Source: Deltaproteobacteria bacterium
GTDB lineage: Bacteria > Desulfobacterota > Syntrophorhabdia > Syntrophorhabdales > JANXAF01
Reading direction: 5' to 3'
Length of the DNA: 62,300 nt
Assembly: GCA_026417175.1 (NCBI GenBank)
Contig: JAOADT010000012.1
Coordinates: forward strand, 1-62,300
Shown: positions 35,102 through 42,339 of the stretch, piece by piece
Numbering within the stretch: the first letter of the stretch is position 1
Layout: each line of letters begins with the position of its first letter
Translations under genes and position numbers: made by a program
The notes under the pieces: model-generated
Database searches by the model: none
The model's input: the letters and a program-made list of their open reading frames with translations, nothing else
Told to the model about the DNA's origin: nothing

Positions 35102-36987
35102 TTTACCCTCCTTCTCTGTAGAAATTCATAAACGATCACGGGAACTGAAATAGAAAGCCCCAATATGTCATATATGATCCCTGGAATCATAACAGTAAGC
35201 CCGCTGAAAAAAAGTAAGGTTCTTACCCATATTTTTAATTCACGAAATAAATATCCCTCAACGGCAATGGCCAGGATGGTAACCCCTATTATTCCGAATA
35301 AAATTGATTCCAATATTTCTAAGAATGAACCTACCAGCAAAAGACTAGGTTTGAAAATGAAGATAAAAGGGACGATATACGCCACTATACCCAGCTTCAT
35401 GGCTTGATAGGCGGTTTTTAGCATGTTATCCTCGGCTATGGCTGCAGCGGCATAAACGGCGAGACAAACAGGTGGCGTAAGAAAGGATAGTACCGCATAG
35501 TAAAATACGAAAAAATGTGCAAGAATAGGCTCTATTCCCAATTGAATAAGTGCTGGGGCGGCAAGAGTTACCATAAGAAGATAAGAACCTGTCGCCGGCA
35601 TACCCATTCCCAAAATCACAGCACCCCCTGCAGTAAGAAGTAGAAGTGGTATGAGCTTACCCCCTGCCAGGTTAACAAGAAGTGTGGAGAAGGAAAAGGC
35701 CAACCCAGTTATAGATAAGACGCCTATAAGGATTCCAGCTCCTGCGCATGTGATGGCTATTTCTATAAAGAATTTTCCACACTCAGATAATACGGGGAAA
35801 ATACTTCTTATCCTTAGTTTCTTTAAGACTAGATACCCCAAAACAAAGGCAAAGCCTGTTGTGTATATGCCTGCATGCTCAGCCTCAAGTTTTTTAACGA
35901 AAAGAAGATATATGAGAAGAAAGAAGGGAAGAGAGATAATCCAACTGCGCTTGAGTGTACCAAGTAAAGACGGTATCTTTCCCTTTTCCATCCCTTTGAG
36001 ATTTAACTTTGCAGCCTCAAGATCAACCTGCACGAAAACCGCAAAATAGTAAAGTATGGCCGGTACAATAGCAGCTAGTGCCACTTTAGCGTAAGGAATT
36101 CCCAAGAAAGTTGCCATAATGAATGCGGATGCTCCCATAATGGGAGGCATAATCTGTCCTCCTGTTGAAGAGACGGCCTCGACAGCACCAGCATAAAAGG
36201 GTCTGTATCCTGCTTTTTTCATAAGGGGTATAGTGAATGTACCTGTTGTCACCACATTTGCCACGGCACTTCCGGATATCATCCCGAAAAGAGAGGAGGC
36301 GAAAACGGCAACTTTTGCCTGACCTCCTCTGTACTTCCCTAAAAGAGATGTGGCCACATCGTTGAAGAAGTCCCCAAGTCCAATCTTATTTATCATCTGC
36401 CCAAACAGTATAAATACAAGAACAACAGTAGATGAAACTATGACAGGCACTCCTATTATACCTTGGGGATCTACATAGAGATAGTTGGAGAGATTCTTCC
36501 ACGAGACTCCTTTAAGTCCTAAGGGTAGATTCGATAAAAAAAGTGCAAGAAGTATGAAAAAGATGATGATAAAGAGGAATGCGTAACCAGCTACCCGTCT
36601 TATTGCTTCAAGCGTAACTGTAATGGCAAGAACACCAAGGAGAATACGATGGGTCTTAAGCAATCCCACTTCTATCATTATCTCTTCATAGAGGATTCCT
36701 AGATAGAAAAAACAAAAAAGGGATACGGCTGAAAAGATAATGTCATAGAGAGGAACATTTTCACTTCTTATTTTTCTTGAGGCACGCACGAATATGAAAG
36801 TTGAAGAAAGTGTCAATCCGTATATAATAGCCACCCACTGGTGGAGATGAAAGGAAAGTGAGAAATAGGCTGGAAGATTAAGTATCGCAAGTATGGATAG
36901 AAGGGGAACACCACAAAGGGTAAGGTTTCCAATTACCCTTAGTATCCCCTTCGGCTCTCTAAAACGCGAAATCCTTTCTTCGTCCAC
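35098..36987 (-). CDS. TRAP transporter fused permease (DctQ-DctM, TAXI type)
   Basis: A 629-residue integral membrane protein joining a four-helix N-terminal part (about residues 15-150) to the large permease domain. ASSLFGMISGSAVANVVTT and STGGQIMPPIMGASAFIMA are hallmark DctM/TAXI-type segments. It works with the binding protein encoded just upstream to import an organic acid driven by an ion gradient. It starts 2 nt after the binding-protein stop. The permease covers both usual membrane subunits, so no separate DctQ gene is needed. Confidence 0.92.
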   Translation of the reverse strand: MDEERISRFREPKGILRVIGNLTLCGVPLLSILAILNLPAYFSLSFHLHQWVAIIYGLTLSSTFIFVRASRKIRSENVPLYDIIFSAVSLFCFFYLGILYEEIMIEVGLLKTHRILLGVLAITVTLEAIRRVAGYAFLFIIIFFILLALFLSNLPLGLKGVSWKNLSNYLYVDPQGIIGVPVIVSSTVVLVFILFGQMINKIGLGDFFNDVATSLLGKYRGGQAKVAVFASSLFGMISGSAVANVVTTGTFTIPLMKKAGYRPFYAGAVEAVSSTGGQIMPPIMGASAFIMATFLGIPYAKVALAAIVPAILYYFAVFVQVDLEAAKLNLKGMEKGKIPSLLGTLKRSWIISLPFFLLIYLLFVKKLEAEHAGIYTTGFAFVLGYLVLKKLRIRSIFPVLSECGKFFIEIAITCAGAGILIGVLSITGLAFSFSTLLVNLAGGKLIPLLLLTAGGAVILGMGMPATGSYLLMVTLAAPALIQLGIEPILAHFFVFYYAVLSFLTPPVCLAVYAAAAIAEDNMLKTAYQAMKLGIVAYIVPFIFIFKPSLLLVGSFLEILESILFGIIGVTILAIAVEGYLFRELKIWVRTLLFFSGLTVMIPGIIYDILGLSISVPVIVYEFLQRRRVK

Positions 36988-36989
36988 TT

Positions 36990-38003
36990 TTACCTTCTAG
37001 TTTGTGCTAGCAACTTTGACTGAATTTCCTCCATCTCTTTATTCCAGATCCCTTTTTCTTTAAAATACTTTACGGCTCCAGGATGATAAGGTATTACTAT
37101 GTCTTTAGATAGGAAGGATTCTTGATTCCATTCTTTTAAAAGTTTATGAACGAGTTCAAACTCTTTGTAATGTTCATAAAGAGCTTTTGTTATGGTATAT
37201 GCGATACTTTCTGGCAATTCAGTCACTGTTGCAAGATAAATATCGTAAGCCCAGAGATACTGTTCACCAGTTATTCCCACTACTCCCGGTCCTTCCTTCA
37301 CTTTCACCATGTATCCAGGAAAATACTTTTTCATCTTCTCCACTAACTGCGGAGACGGATCCAATGGTAGATATCTTGCACCTTTTTTTGCATTAAGTTC
37401 TTCAATTATTGGAGACCCTAAAGTTATTGTGCCTGAGGCTTCAGCTCTACCCTCTATGATTGCTTTTACCCCATCAGGTGGAGAATGAACAGGTACCATT
37501 ATAACGTCTTTTTCCTCAAGCCCGCCGTTTGCGAGTAGAGCCAAGGTCTGTAAAGTTATGGAAGATCTAGGATATTTACCTGCAACTTTCTTTCCTTTTA
37601 GATCCGCTATCTTTTTAACAGGTGAATCTTTAGCAACCATAATGCCTATCTTGTTAGGAACTGTAGGAGTTATAAGTCTAAGATTTGGGAATCCTTTACC
37701 CTGAGAAAGCTTTTCCCACTCATACTTTCCCGCAATGGCCATTTCAGCATCCCACATGTTCATAACGCCGAGTTGCATTTCACCTCTTGCCATGTACGGC
37801 ATCCATGCTTCAGGTCCAGACATTGGTTTTACAACTGCCTTTAGATTTGTGTAATCGTTTATGACTTTGGCTGCGGCGACTCCTATAGTATGAAAAAAAG
37901 CTCCGATAGGATTTGTTCCTATGCTAATCTGATCTGACGATAATGAACTGGTACTAAAAAGAAAAAAAACGGAAATAAAGATAAAAAAGATGATTTTCTT
38001 CAT
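36990..38003 (-). CDS. TAXI-family TRAP solute-binding protein
   Basis: A 337-residue periplasmic binding protein. The N-terminus is a Sec signal peptide (Lys-rich start, FFIFISVFFLFSTSS core, probable cleavage near residue 23). The mature part begins ISIGTNPIGAFFHTIGVAAAKV, the usual TAXI fold start. IMVAKDSPVKKIADLKGKKV and GEYLW-like segments follow the family pattern. It captures the substrate for the fused permease. TAXI proteins bind carboxylates or amino acids; the ligand here cannot be deduced. It is the second gene of the operon after gntR. Confidence 0.92.
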   Translation of the reverse strand: MKKIIFFIFISVFFLFSTSSLSSDQISIGTNPIGAFFHTIGVAAAKVINDYTNLKAVVKPMSGPEAWMPYMARGEMQLGVMNMWDAEMAIAGKYEWEKLSQGKGFPNLRLITPTVPNKIGIMVAKDSPVKKIADLKGKKVAGKYPRSSITLQTLALLANGGLEEKDVIMVPVHSPPDGVKAIIEGRAEASGTITLGSPIIEELNAKKGARYLPLDPSPQLVEKMKKYFPGYMVKVKEGPGVVGITGEQYLWAYDIYLATVTELPESIAYTITKALYEHYKEFELVHKLLKEWNQESFLSKDIVIPYHPGAVKYFKEKGIWNKEMEEIQSKLLAQTRR

Positions 38004-38006
38004 GGT

Positions 38007-38762
38007 CTACCCCCTTTTACCTTTTGATGGAAGATACTGACTTTTTGCGACAGCATCCTCCATGATTTTCCCAACGTATGTTAAATGCTCTTCGAGTATT
38101 GATTTCACCTCCTTCCCATCACCCTTTTTTAAAGCTTCCACTATTCTTTCATGATCAGAAATATTTTTTTTTGGAAACGATAAAGGTAGCTGAACCTGAC
38201 TCCTGAAATCAGAAACCACGGCCATTATAAGTTCTATAACCAGGATGAATACCGAATTCTTCGAGATCTTCGCCAAAAGTTTGTGGAATTCAATGTTCTC
38301 GTTGAAGGGTTGAATTTTGTTTTTTATTCTATCTTTGGAAATCTTAAGATTCTCTTCTAGTGTCTGGATGTCCTCTGAAGTGATATTCTCAAGAACATAT
38401 TTCATCATTATTTTTTCTATTTCTACTCTTGCCACTGTAAGATCATGTATGTCTATTTTCTTCATTAAGAATGCTTCTAAGAAGAGCTTCGAAAAAGTAT
38501 TCATCACTGTATCAACAACTACAGCACCCTTACCTAGTCCCTTTTCAACTCTAATGTAACCAGAAAGTTCAAGAAGCCTCATGGCTTCTCTTATGGTTTG
38601 TCTTCCAACATTAAATCTTTTTGCAAGTTCAGATTCGGAAGGTAATTTATCTCCCACCTTTAAATCTCCATTCAGGATAAGTCTTTTTATTTCCTCTGAT
38701 ACAACCTCAAAAGTTCTTTTTCTCACGATTGGATTGAAATTGATCTTTTGTGATACTGTCAT
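38007..38762 (-). CDS. GntR-family (FadR/FCD) regulator
   Basis: A 251-residue regulator. The winged helix domain is at residues ~17-80 (GDKLPSESELAKRFNVGRQT, then REAMRLLELSGYIRVEKG). The C-terminal FCD-type helical domain holds the metal/effector His residues (NIEFHKLLAKIS, then DHERIVEAL). It probably represses its operon and perhaps the divergent ligase until an acid effector binds. The start codon has no Shine-Dalgarno and the promoter predicts a leader of only 1-2 nt. Confidence 0.9.
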   Translation of the reverse strand: MTVSQKINFNPIVRKRTFEVVSEEIKRLILNGDLKVGDKLPSESELAKRFNVGRQTIREAMRLLELSGYIRVEKGLGKGAVVVDTVMNTFSKLFLEAFLMKKIDIHDLTVARVEIEKIMMKYVLENITSEDIQTLEENLKISKDRIKNKIQPFNENIEFHKLLAKISKNSVFILVIELIMAVVSDFRSQVQLPLSFPKKNISDHERIVEALKKGDGKEVKSILEEHLTYVGKIMEDAVAKSQYLPSKGKRG

Positions 38763-38770
38763 ATTGTCAT

Positions 38771-38799
38771 ACTTTAAATATCTTTTACGAGTCTGTCAA
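38771..38799 (-). promoter_or_regulatory. gntR operon promoter
   Basis: On the minus strand, TTGACA (38799-38794) and TAAAGT (38776-38771) are separated by 17 bp. The start codon lies 8 nt after the -10 box. A tandem repeat TATGACAA/TATGACAG (about 38771-38756) spans the initiation region and could be a repressor site. Confidence 0.6.
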
Positions 38800-38817
38800 G
38801 AAAAAAGAACAAAGATA

Positions 38818-38846
38818 TTGATTACTCGCTATCTAACGGTTTATAT
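38818..38846 (+). promoter_or_regulatory. Promoter of the EntE-like ligase
   Basis: TTGATT (38818-38823) and TTATAT (38841-38846) with a 17-bp spacer, followed by the GGGGAGGTG ribosome-binding site of the ligase. It is divergent from the gntR promoter within 110 bp. Confidence 0.5.
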
Positions 38847-38872
38847 TGAAGGAAAAAAGGGGAGGTGGAAAT

Positions 38873-40525
38873 ATGAGATTTCTCGAGGGATTTACTCCGT
38901 ATCCAAAGGAAGACAGAGAAAGGTATAAAAAACTTGGTATCTGGAGAAGTATAACTTTTGGAGACCTTATCGACAGAGGAGCCTATCTGTATCCTCGAAG
39001 GGAAGCTCTTGTGGATAAAGAGATGAGATTCACCTATTCCGAAGTAAGGGAGAAAGTGAATCGACTCGCTCTTGGACTTTTAGAGTTAGGAATAAAAAAA
39101 ACAGAGAGGGTTCTTCTTCAACTTCCTAACTGGTCGGAGTTTGTTTTCGCTTACTTCGCATTACAGAAGATAGGGGCTATCCCTGTTCTCCTGATAGACA
39201 GGTATAGACAGTATGAGGTTAACCATCTCTTTAAGCTCACTGGTGCTACGACCTGGATAGTTCCTGAAAGATACGGAAAAACAGAGTATCTTCCAATAAT
39301 AGAAGACGTTCTCAAAAATAACAAAAACATAAAACATGTAATAGTTGTCAGAGGCAGAAAATACGATGGTCTTCTTAATCTGGAAAAACTCATGGAAAAG
39401 GAACCCGATTCCGCGGCATTAAAGTTACTAGAAAAAAGACGTCCTGATCCAATGCAAGTAGCACATATGGGTCCAACAGGCGGAACCACAGGTTTACCGA
39501 AGGTAGTTCCAAGAACACACAATGATTACCTCTGTAGGGTAGAATACGCAGCCTATGCACTCGAGATGACACTTAATGATATAACCCTTATTACAGCTCC
39601 CATAGGGCATGACATGGCATTCAGCATGGGACTTTGTACTACTCTTTTTTCATTCGGGAAAATTGTGATGCTCGATTCCACAAAGGCCGAAGACATACTA
39701 CCAATGATACAAAAAGAGAAAATCACGTATACAGCGTGGACTCCCACGTTTGTAGCAAGGGTGCTGGAATCAGAGAGGCTAAACGAATACGATTTGAGCT
39801 CCTTAAAAAAGATGTACTGCGGCGGAGGGGCAAGTTCACCGAAACTTATAAAAGAAGCAGTGGAAAAACTAAAATGCATCTACGTAAACGCATATGGCGG
39901 AACGGAGGGGATGAAAGCCCAAACTAGACTTGATGATCCACTCGATGTGGTATTAAGAAGCGTGGGGAAAAAGGTGTGTCCTTACGATATCTACAAAATT
40001 GTGGATGAAAAAGGGGATGAAGTTCCACGAGGTAAGCAGGGTGAGCTCGTAATAAAAGGACCTTGTGTTTTCACAGGTTACTACAATGCACCAGAGGAGA
40101 ACAAGAAAGCATTTACCGAAGACGGCTTTTTCAGGACAGGAGATCTTGCTGTGATGGATGAGGAAGGAAACATCACTATAACGGGAAGAATAAAAGAAAT
40201 GATCAACAGGGGTGGGGAAAGCATAAGTGCAACAGAGATCGAAAACTTAATATACACCCATCCAAAGGTGGCCCTGGTAGCGGTAATTGGGATGCCAGAT
40301 GTGACGATGGGCGAGAGGGTATGTGCATATATAAAGCCAAAAGAAGGAGAGACAATCACATTTGAAGAGATAATTGCGCACTTGAAAGATAAAAAAGCAT
40401 CGGTCCTTCAGTTGCCAGAACGTATCGAATTTGTTGAGGAGATGCCTCTTACGGCGGCAAACAAAATCGACAAAAAAATTCTGAAAGAAGATATAAAGAA
40501 AAAGATCGGTTGGAAGGATGAATGA
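38873..40525 (+). CDS. EntE-like acyl-adenylate ligase (dihydroxybenzoate-AMP ligase family)
   Basis: A 550-residue ANL enzyme. The N-terminus (FTPYPKEDRERYKKLGIW) and the motif GGTTGLPKVVPRTHNDY near residues 204-220 closely follow 2,3-dihydroxybenzoate-AMP ligases such as EntE/DhbE. FRTGDLAVMDEEGNITITGR is the hinge and AANKIDKKIL holds the catalytic Lys. No siderophore genes are nearby, so it more likely makes a CoA thioester from an aryl acid imported by the TRAP system. GGAGGTG fixes ATG 38873; an earlier in-frame start precedes the ribosome-binding site. Confidence 0.83.
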   Translation: MRFLEGFTPYPKEDRERYKKLGIWRSITFGDLIDRGAYLYPRREALVDKEMRFTYSEVREKVNRLALGLLELGIKKTERVLLQLPNWSEFVFAYFALQKIGAIPVLLIDRYRQYEVNHLFKLTGATTWIVPERYGKTEYLPIIEDVLKNNKNIKHVIVVRGRKYDGLLNLEKLMEKEPDSAALKLLEKRRPDPMQVAHMGPTGGTTGLPKVVPRTHNDYLCRVEYAAYALEMTLNDITLITAPIGHDMAFSMGLCTTLFSFGKIVMLDSTKAEDILPMIQKEKITYTAWTPTFVARVLESERLNEYDLSSLKKMYCGGGASSPKLIKEAVEKLKCIYVNAYGGTEGMKAQTRLDDPLDVVLRSVGKKVCPYDIYKIVDEKGDEVPRGKQGELVIKGPCVFTGYYNAPEENKKAFTEDGFFRTGDLAVMDEEGNITITGRIKEMINRGGESISATEIENLIYTHPKVALVAVIGMPDVTMGERVCAYIKPKEGETITFEEIIAHLKDKKASVLQLPERIEFVEEMPLTAANKIDKKILKEDIKKKIGWKDE

Positions 40526-40532
40526 ATGCGGA

Positions 40533-40561
40533 TTGAAATTAAAGAGATATTATGTTAAAAA
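40533..40561 (+). promoter_or_regulatory. Promoter of the rimP-nusA-infB operon
   Basis: TTGAAA (40533-40538), a 17-bp spacer and TAAAAA (40556-40561) preceded by TG (extended -10). The predicted start near 40568 lies just before the hairpin at 40574, so the operon would begin with that hairpin. Confidence 0.5.
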
Positions 40562-40573
40562 TATCTTCGTTTC

Positions 40574-40597
40574 AAAGTGGGGTTTACCCACTTTTTT
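40574..40597 (+). terminator. Rho-independent terminator or leader attenuator
   Basis: AAAGTGGG pairs with CCCACTTT around a GTTTA loop and runs into a T-tract (40592-40597). It can end the ligase transcript. The rimP ATG is only 14 nt later, so if the promoter at 40533 is real the hairpin lies within the rimP leader. Confidence 0.8.
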
Positions 40598-40611
40598 AGT
40601 ATTAGAAAAAA

Positions 40612-41070
40612 ATGGAAAAGACCATAGTAGAGAAAGTGAAAAGTCTTGTAAAACCTATCCTCGAGGATGAAGGGATTGAACTCGTAGATATTGAGTTCAG
40701 ACCAAAGGGGAAAAGGTGGCTTCTTAGGCTATACATAGACAAAGAAGGCGGGATAAATATCAGAGATTGTGAGAAGGTAAGTAGGGAACTCGGAACTCTT
40801 CTTGACGTAGAGGACCTTATAGATCATCCGTATAACCTGGAAGTATCCTCTCCAGGACTCACACGACCATTAAGGAGCCTGGATGACTTCAAGAAATACA
40901 AGGGTAGGCTATGCAAAATAGTAACGAGAAAGTCTTTAAGTGGGCGAACGGATTTTTTGGGAGAGATAGTGGAAGTTAAGGATAGAGATATAGAAGTAAG
41001 GGAAAAAGCGGGAATATGGATTATCCCATTCGATCTTATAAAAAAGGCAAATTTGGAGTTTAAAATGTAG
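40612..41070 (+). CDS. rimP: Ribosome maturation factor RimP
   Basis: A 152-residue cytoplasmic protein needed for 30S subunit maturation. The N-terminal domain has LEDEGIELVDIEFRPKGKR, and the conserved DHPYNLEVSSPGLTRPL segment (near 74-90) links it to the SH3-like C-terminal domain. It heads the widely conserved rimP-nusA-infB cluster. The Shine-Dalgarno is weak. NusA follows after 9 nt. Confidence 0.94.
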   Translation: MEKTIVEKVKSLVKPILEDEGIELVDIEFRPKGKRWLLRLYIDKEGGINIRDCEKVSRELGTLLDVEDLIDHPYNLEVSSPGLTRPLRSLDDFKKYKGRLCKIVTRKSLSGRTDFLGEIVEVKDRDIEVREKAGIWIIPFDLIKKANLEFKM

Positions 41071-41079
41071 GGAAAAGAT

Positions 41080-42339
41080 ATGGGTGCGTATTTTGGGCTA
41101 AATTACGTAATAGAACAGGTTGGAAAGGAAAAAGGCATACCTAAAGAAACGATTATAAAAGCCTTGGAAGAGGCCATGCTTTATACGGCCAAGAAGAAGT
41201 TCGGTAATCACTTAGATCTTGAAGCGAAGTACAATGAAGAACTCGACGAGATAGAGGTATTTCAGTTTAAAACCGTTGTGGAGAAACCCACGAACAACGA
41301 TACAGAGATTTCCTTAGATGAGGCGAAAAAGCACGATCCTGAGTGTATGGTGGGAGACAGTATAGGTATTAAACTCGACACATCAGTGCTTGGAAGGATA
41401 GCAGCTCAAACTGCAAAACAGGTAATACTTCAAAAAATAAGGAACGCTGAAAGCGAGGTCATCTACAACGAATACATAACCAAAAAAGGTACAATAGTTA
41501 GCGGAATAATACAAAGGATTGAAAAGAATCATTACGTTGTTAACATGGGTAAAACAGAAGCCATCTTACCCCTGAAAGAGACAATTCCCGGAGAAGTTTT
41601 TAAGCAGAGGGATAGAATTAAAGGATACATACTGGATGTAGAGAAGACGCAAAGGGGTTGTGTAATTTTACTTTCAAGGACGCACCCGGGGTTTCTTATT
41701 AAACTATTTGAGATGGAAGTACCGGAAATACAGGAAGGACTTGTCAAGATAAAAGGTGCGGCTAGAGAGCCAGGAGAGAGAGCAAAGATTGCAGTATATA
41801 CAGAGGATCCTGAAGTAGACCCCATCGGGGCATGTGTTGGGATGAAAGGATCGAGAGTTCAGGCCGTAGTGCAGGAACTTAAAGGAGAGAAGATCGATAT
41901 AGTGCCTTGGAGCCCTGACCCAGCAAAATACGTATGTAATGCTCTGGCACCTGCAAAGGTATCGAAAGTCTATATCAATGAAGAAGAGAATTCTATGGAA
42001 ATAGTGGTAGGCGATGACCAACTTTCTCTTGCCATTGGAAAAAAGGGACAGAACGTTAGGCTCGCTTCAAAACTTACAGGCTGGAGGATAGACATTGTCA
42101 GTGAGTCTGAAGTGGAAAGGACTTCTAAGGTTGTAATAACTGAATTAATGGAAAAACTCAATTTAAACGAGATACTGGCTAGGATTCTCTATGATGAGTA
42201 TTTAAGAGAACCAGACGATATTGCAAAGCTTACGCCTGAGGAAATGAACAAAATTACAAGTATTGCGATAGATGATTGCAAAAACATAATAGAGAAGGCG
42301 AAAGAATACGTCGAGAAACAATCTCGTAGGGTGGAATAA
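41080..42339 (+). CDS. nusA: Transcription termination/antitermination factor NusA
   Basis: A 419-residue RNA polymerase-binding factor. In order: NusA N-terminal domain (1-~125), S1 domain (~135-200, TIVSGIIQRIEKNHYVVNMG), KH1 and KH2 (~230-345, with CVGMKGSRVQAVVQEL and SLAIGKKGQNVRLASKL), and one helix-hairpin-helix-like C-terminal unit (~355-415). The start shown is the first Met after a weak AAAAGAT site; the next is far inside the N-terminal domain. Infb begins one base after its stop. NusA often autoregulates this operon, which is relevant to the leader hairpin. Confidence 0.95.
   Translation: MGAYFGLNYVIEQVGKEKGIPKETIIKALEEAMLYTAKKKFGNHLDLEAKYNEELDEIEVFQFKTVVEKPTNNDTEISLDEAKKHDPECMVGDSIGIKLDTSVLGRIAAQTAKQVILQKIRNAESEVIYNEYITKKGTIVSGIIQRIEKNHYVVNMGKTEAILPLKETIPGEVFKQRDRIKGYILDVEKTQRGCVILLSRTHPGFLIKLFEMEVPEIQEGLVKIKGAAREPGERAKIAVYTEDPEVDPIGACVGMKGSRVQAVVQELKGEKIDIVPWSPDPAKYVCNALAPAKVSKVYINEEENSMEIVVGDDQLSLAIGKKGQNVRLASKLTGWRIDIVSESEVERTSKVVITELMEKLNLNEILARILYDEYLREPDDIAKLTPEEMNKITSIAIDDCKNIIEKAKEYVEKQSRRVE

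Noticed and set aside
38756-38771. Tandem repeat TATGACAA/TATGACAG as a GntR operator
   Set aside because: It is a short direct repeat and FadR-type regulators normally use inverted repeats. Noted in the promoter entry but not claimed as an operator.
40539-40553. Exact 15-base inverted match to 27481-27495 (TTAAAGAGATATTAT) as a shared operator
   Set aside because: Matches of this length are expected by chance in AT-rich DNA of this size, and the two contexts are unrelated.
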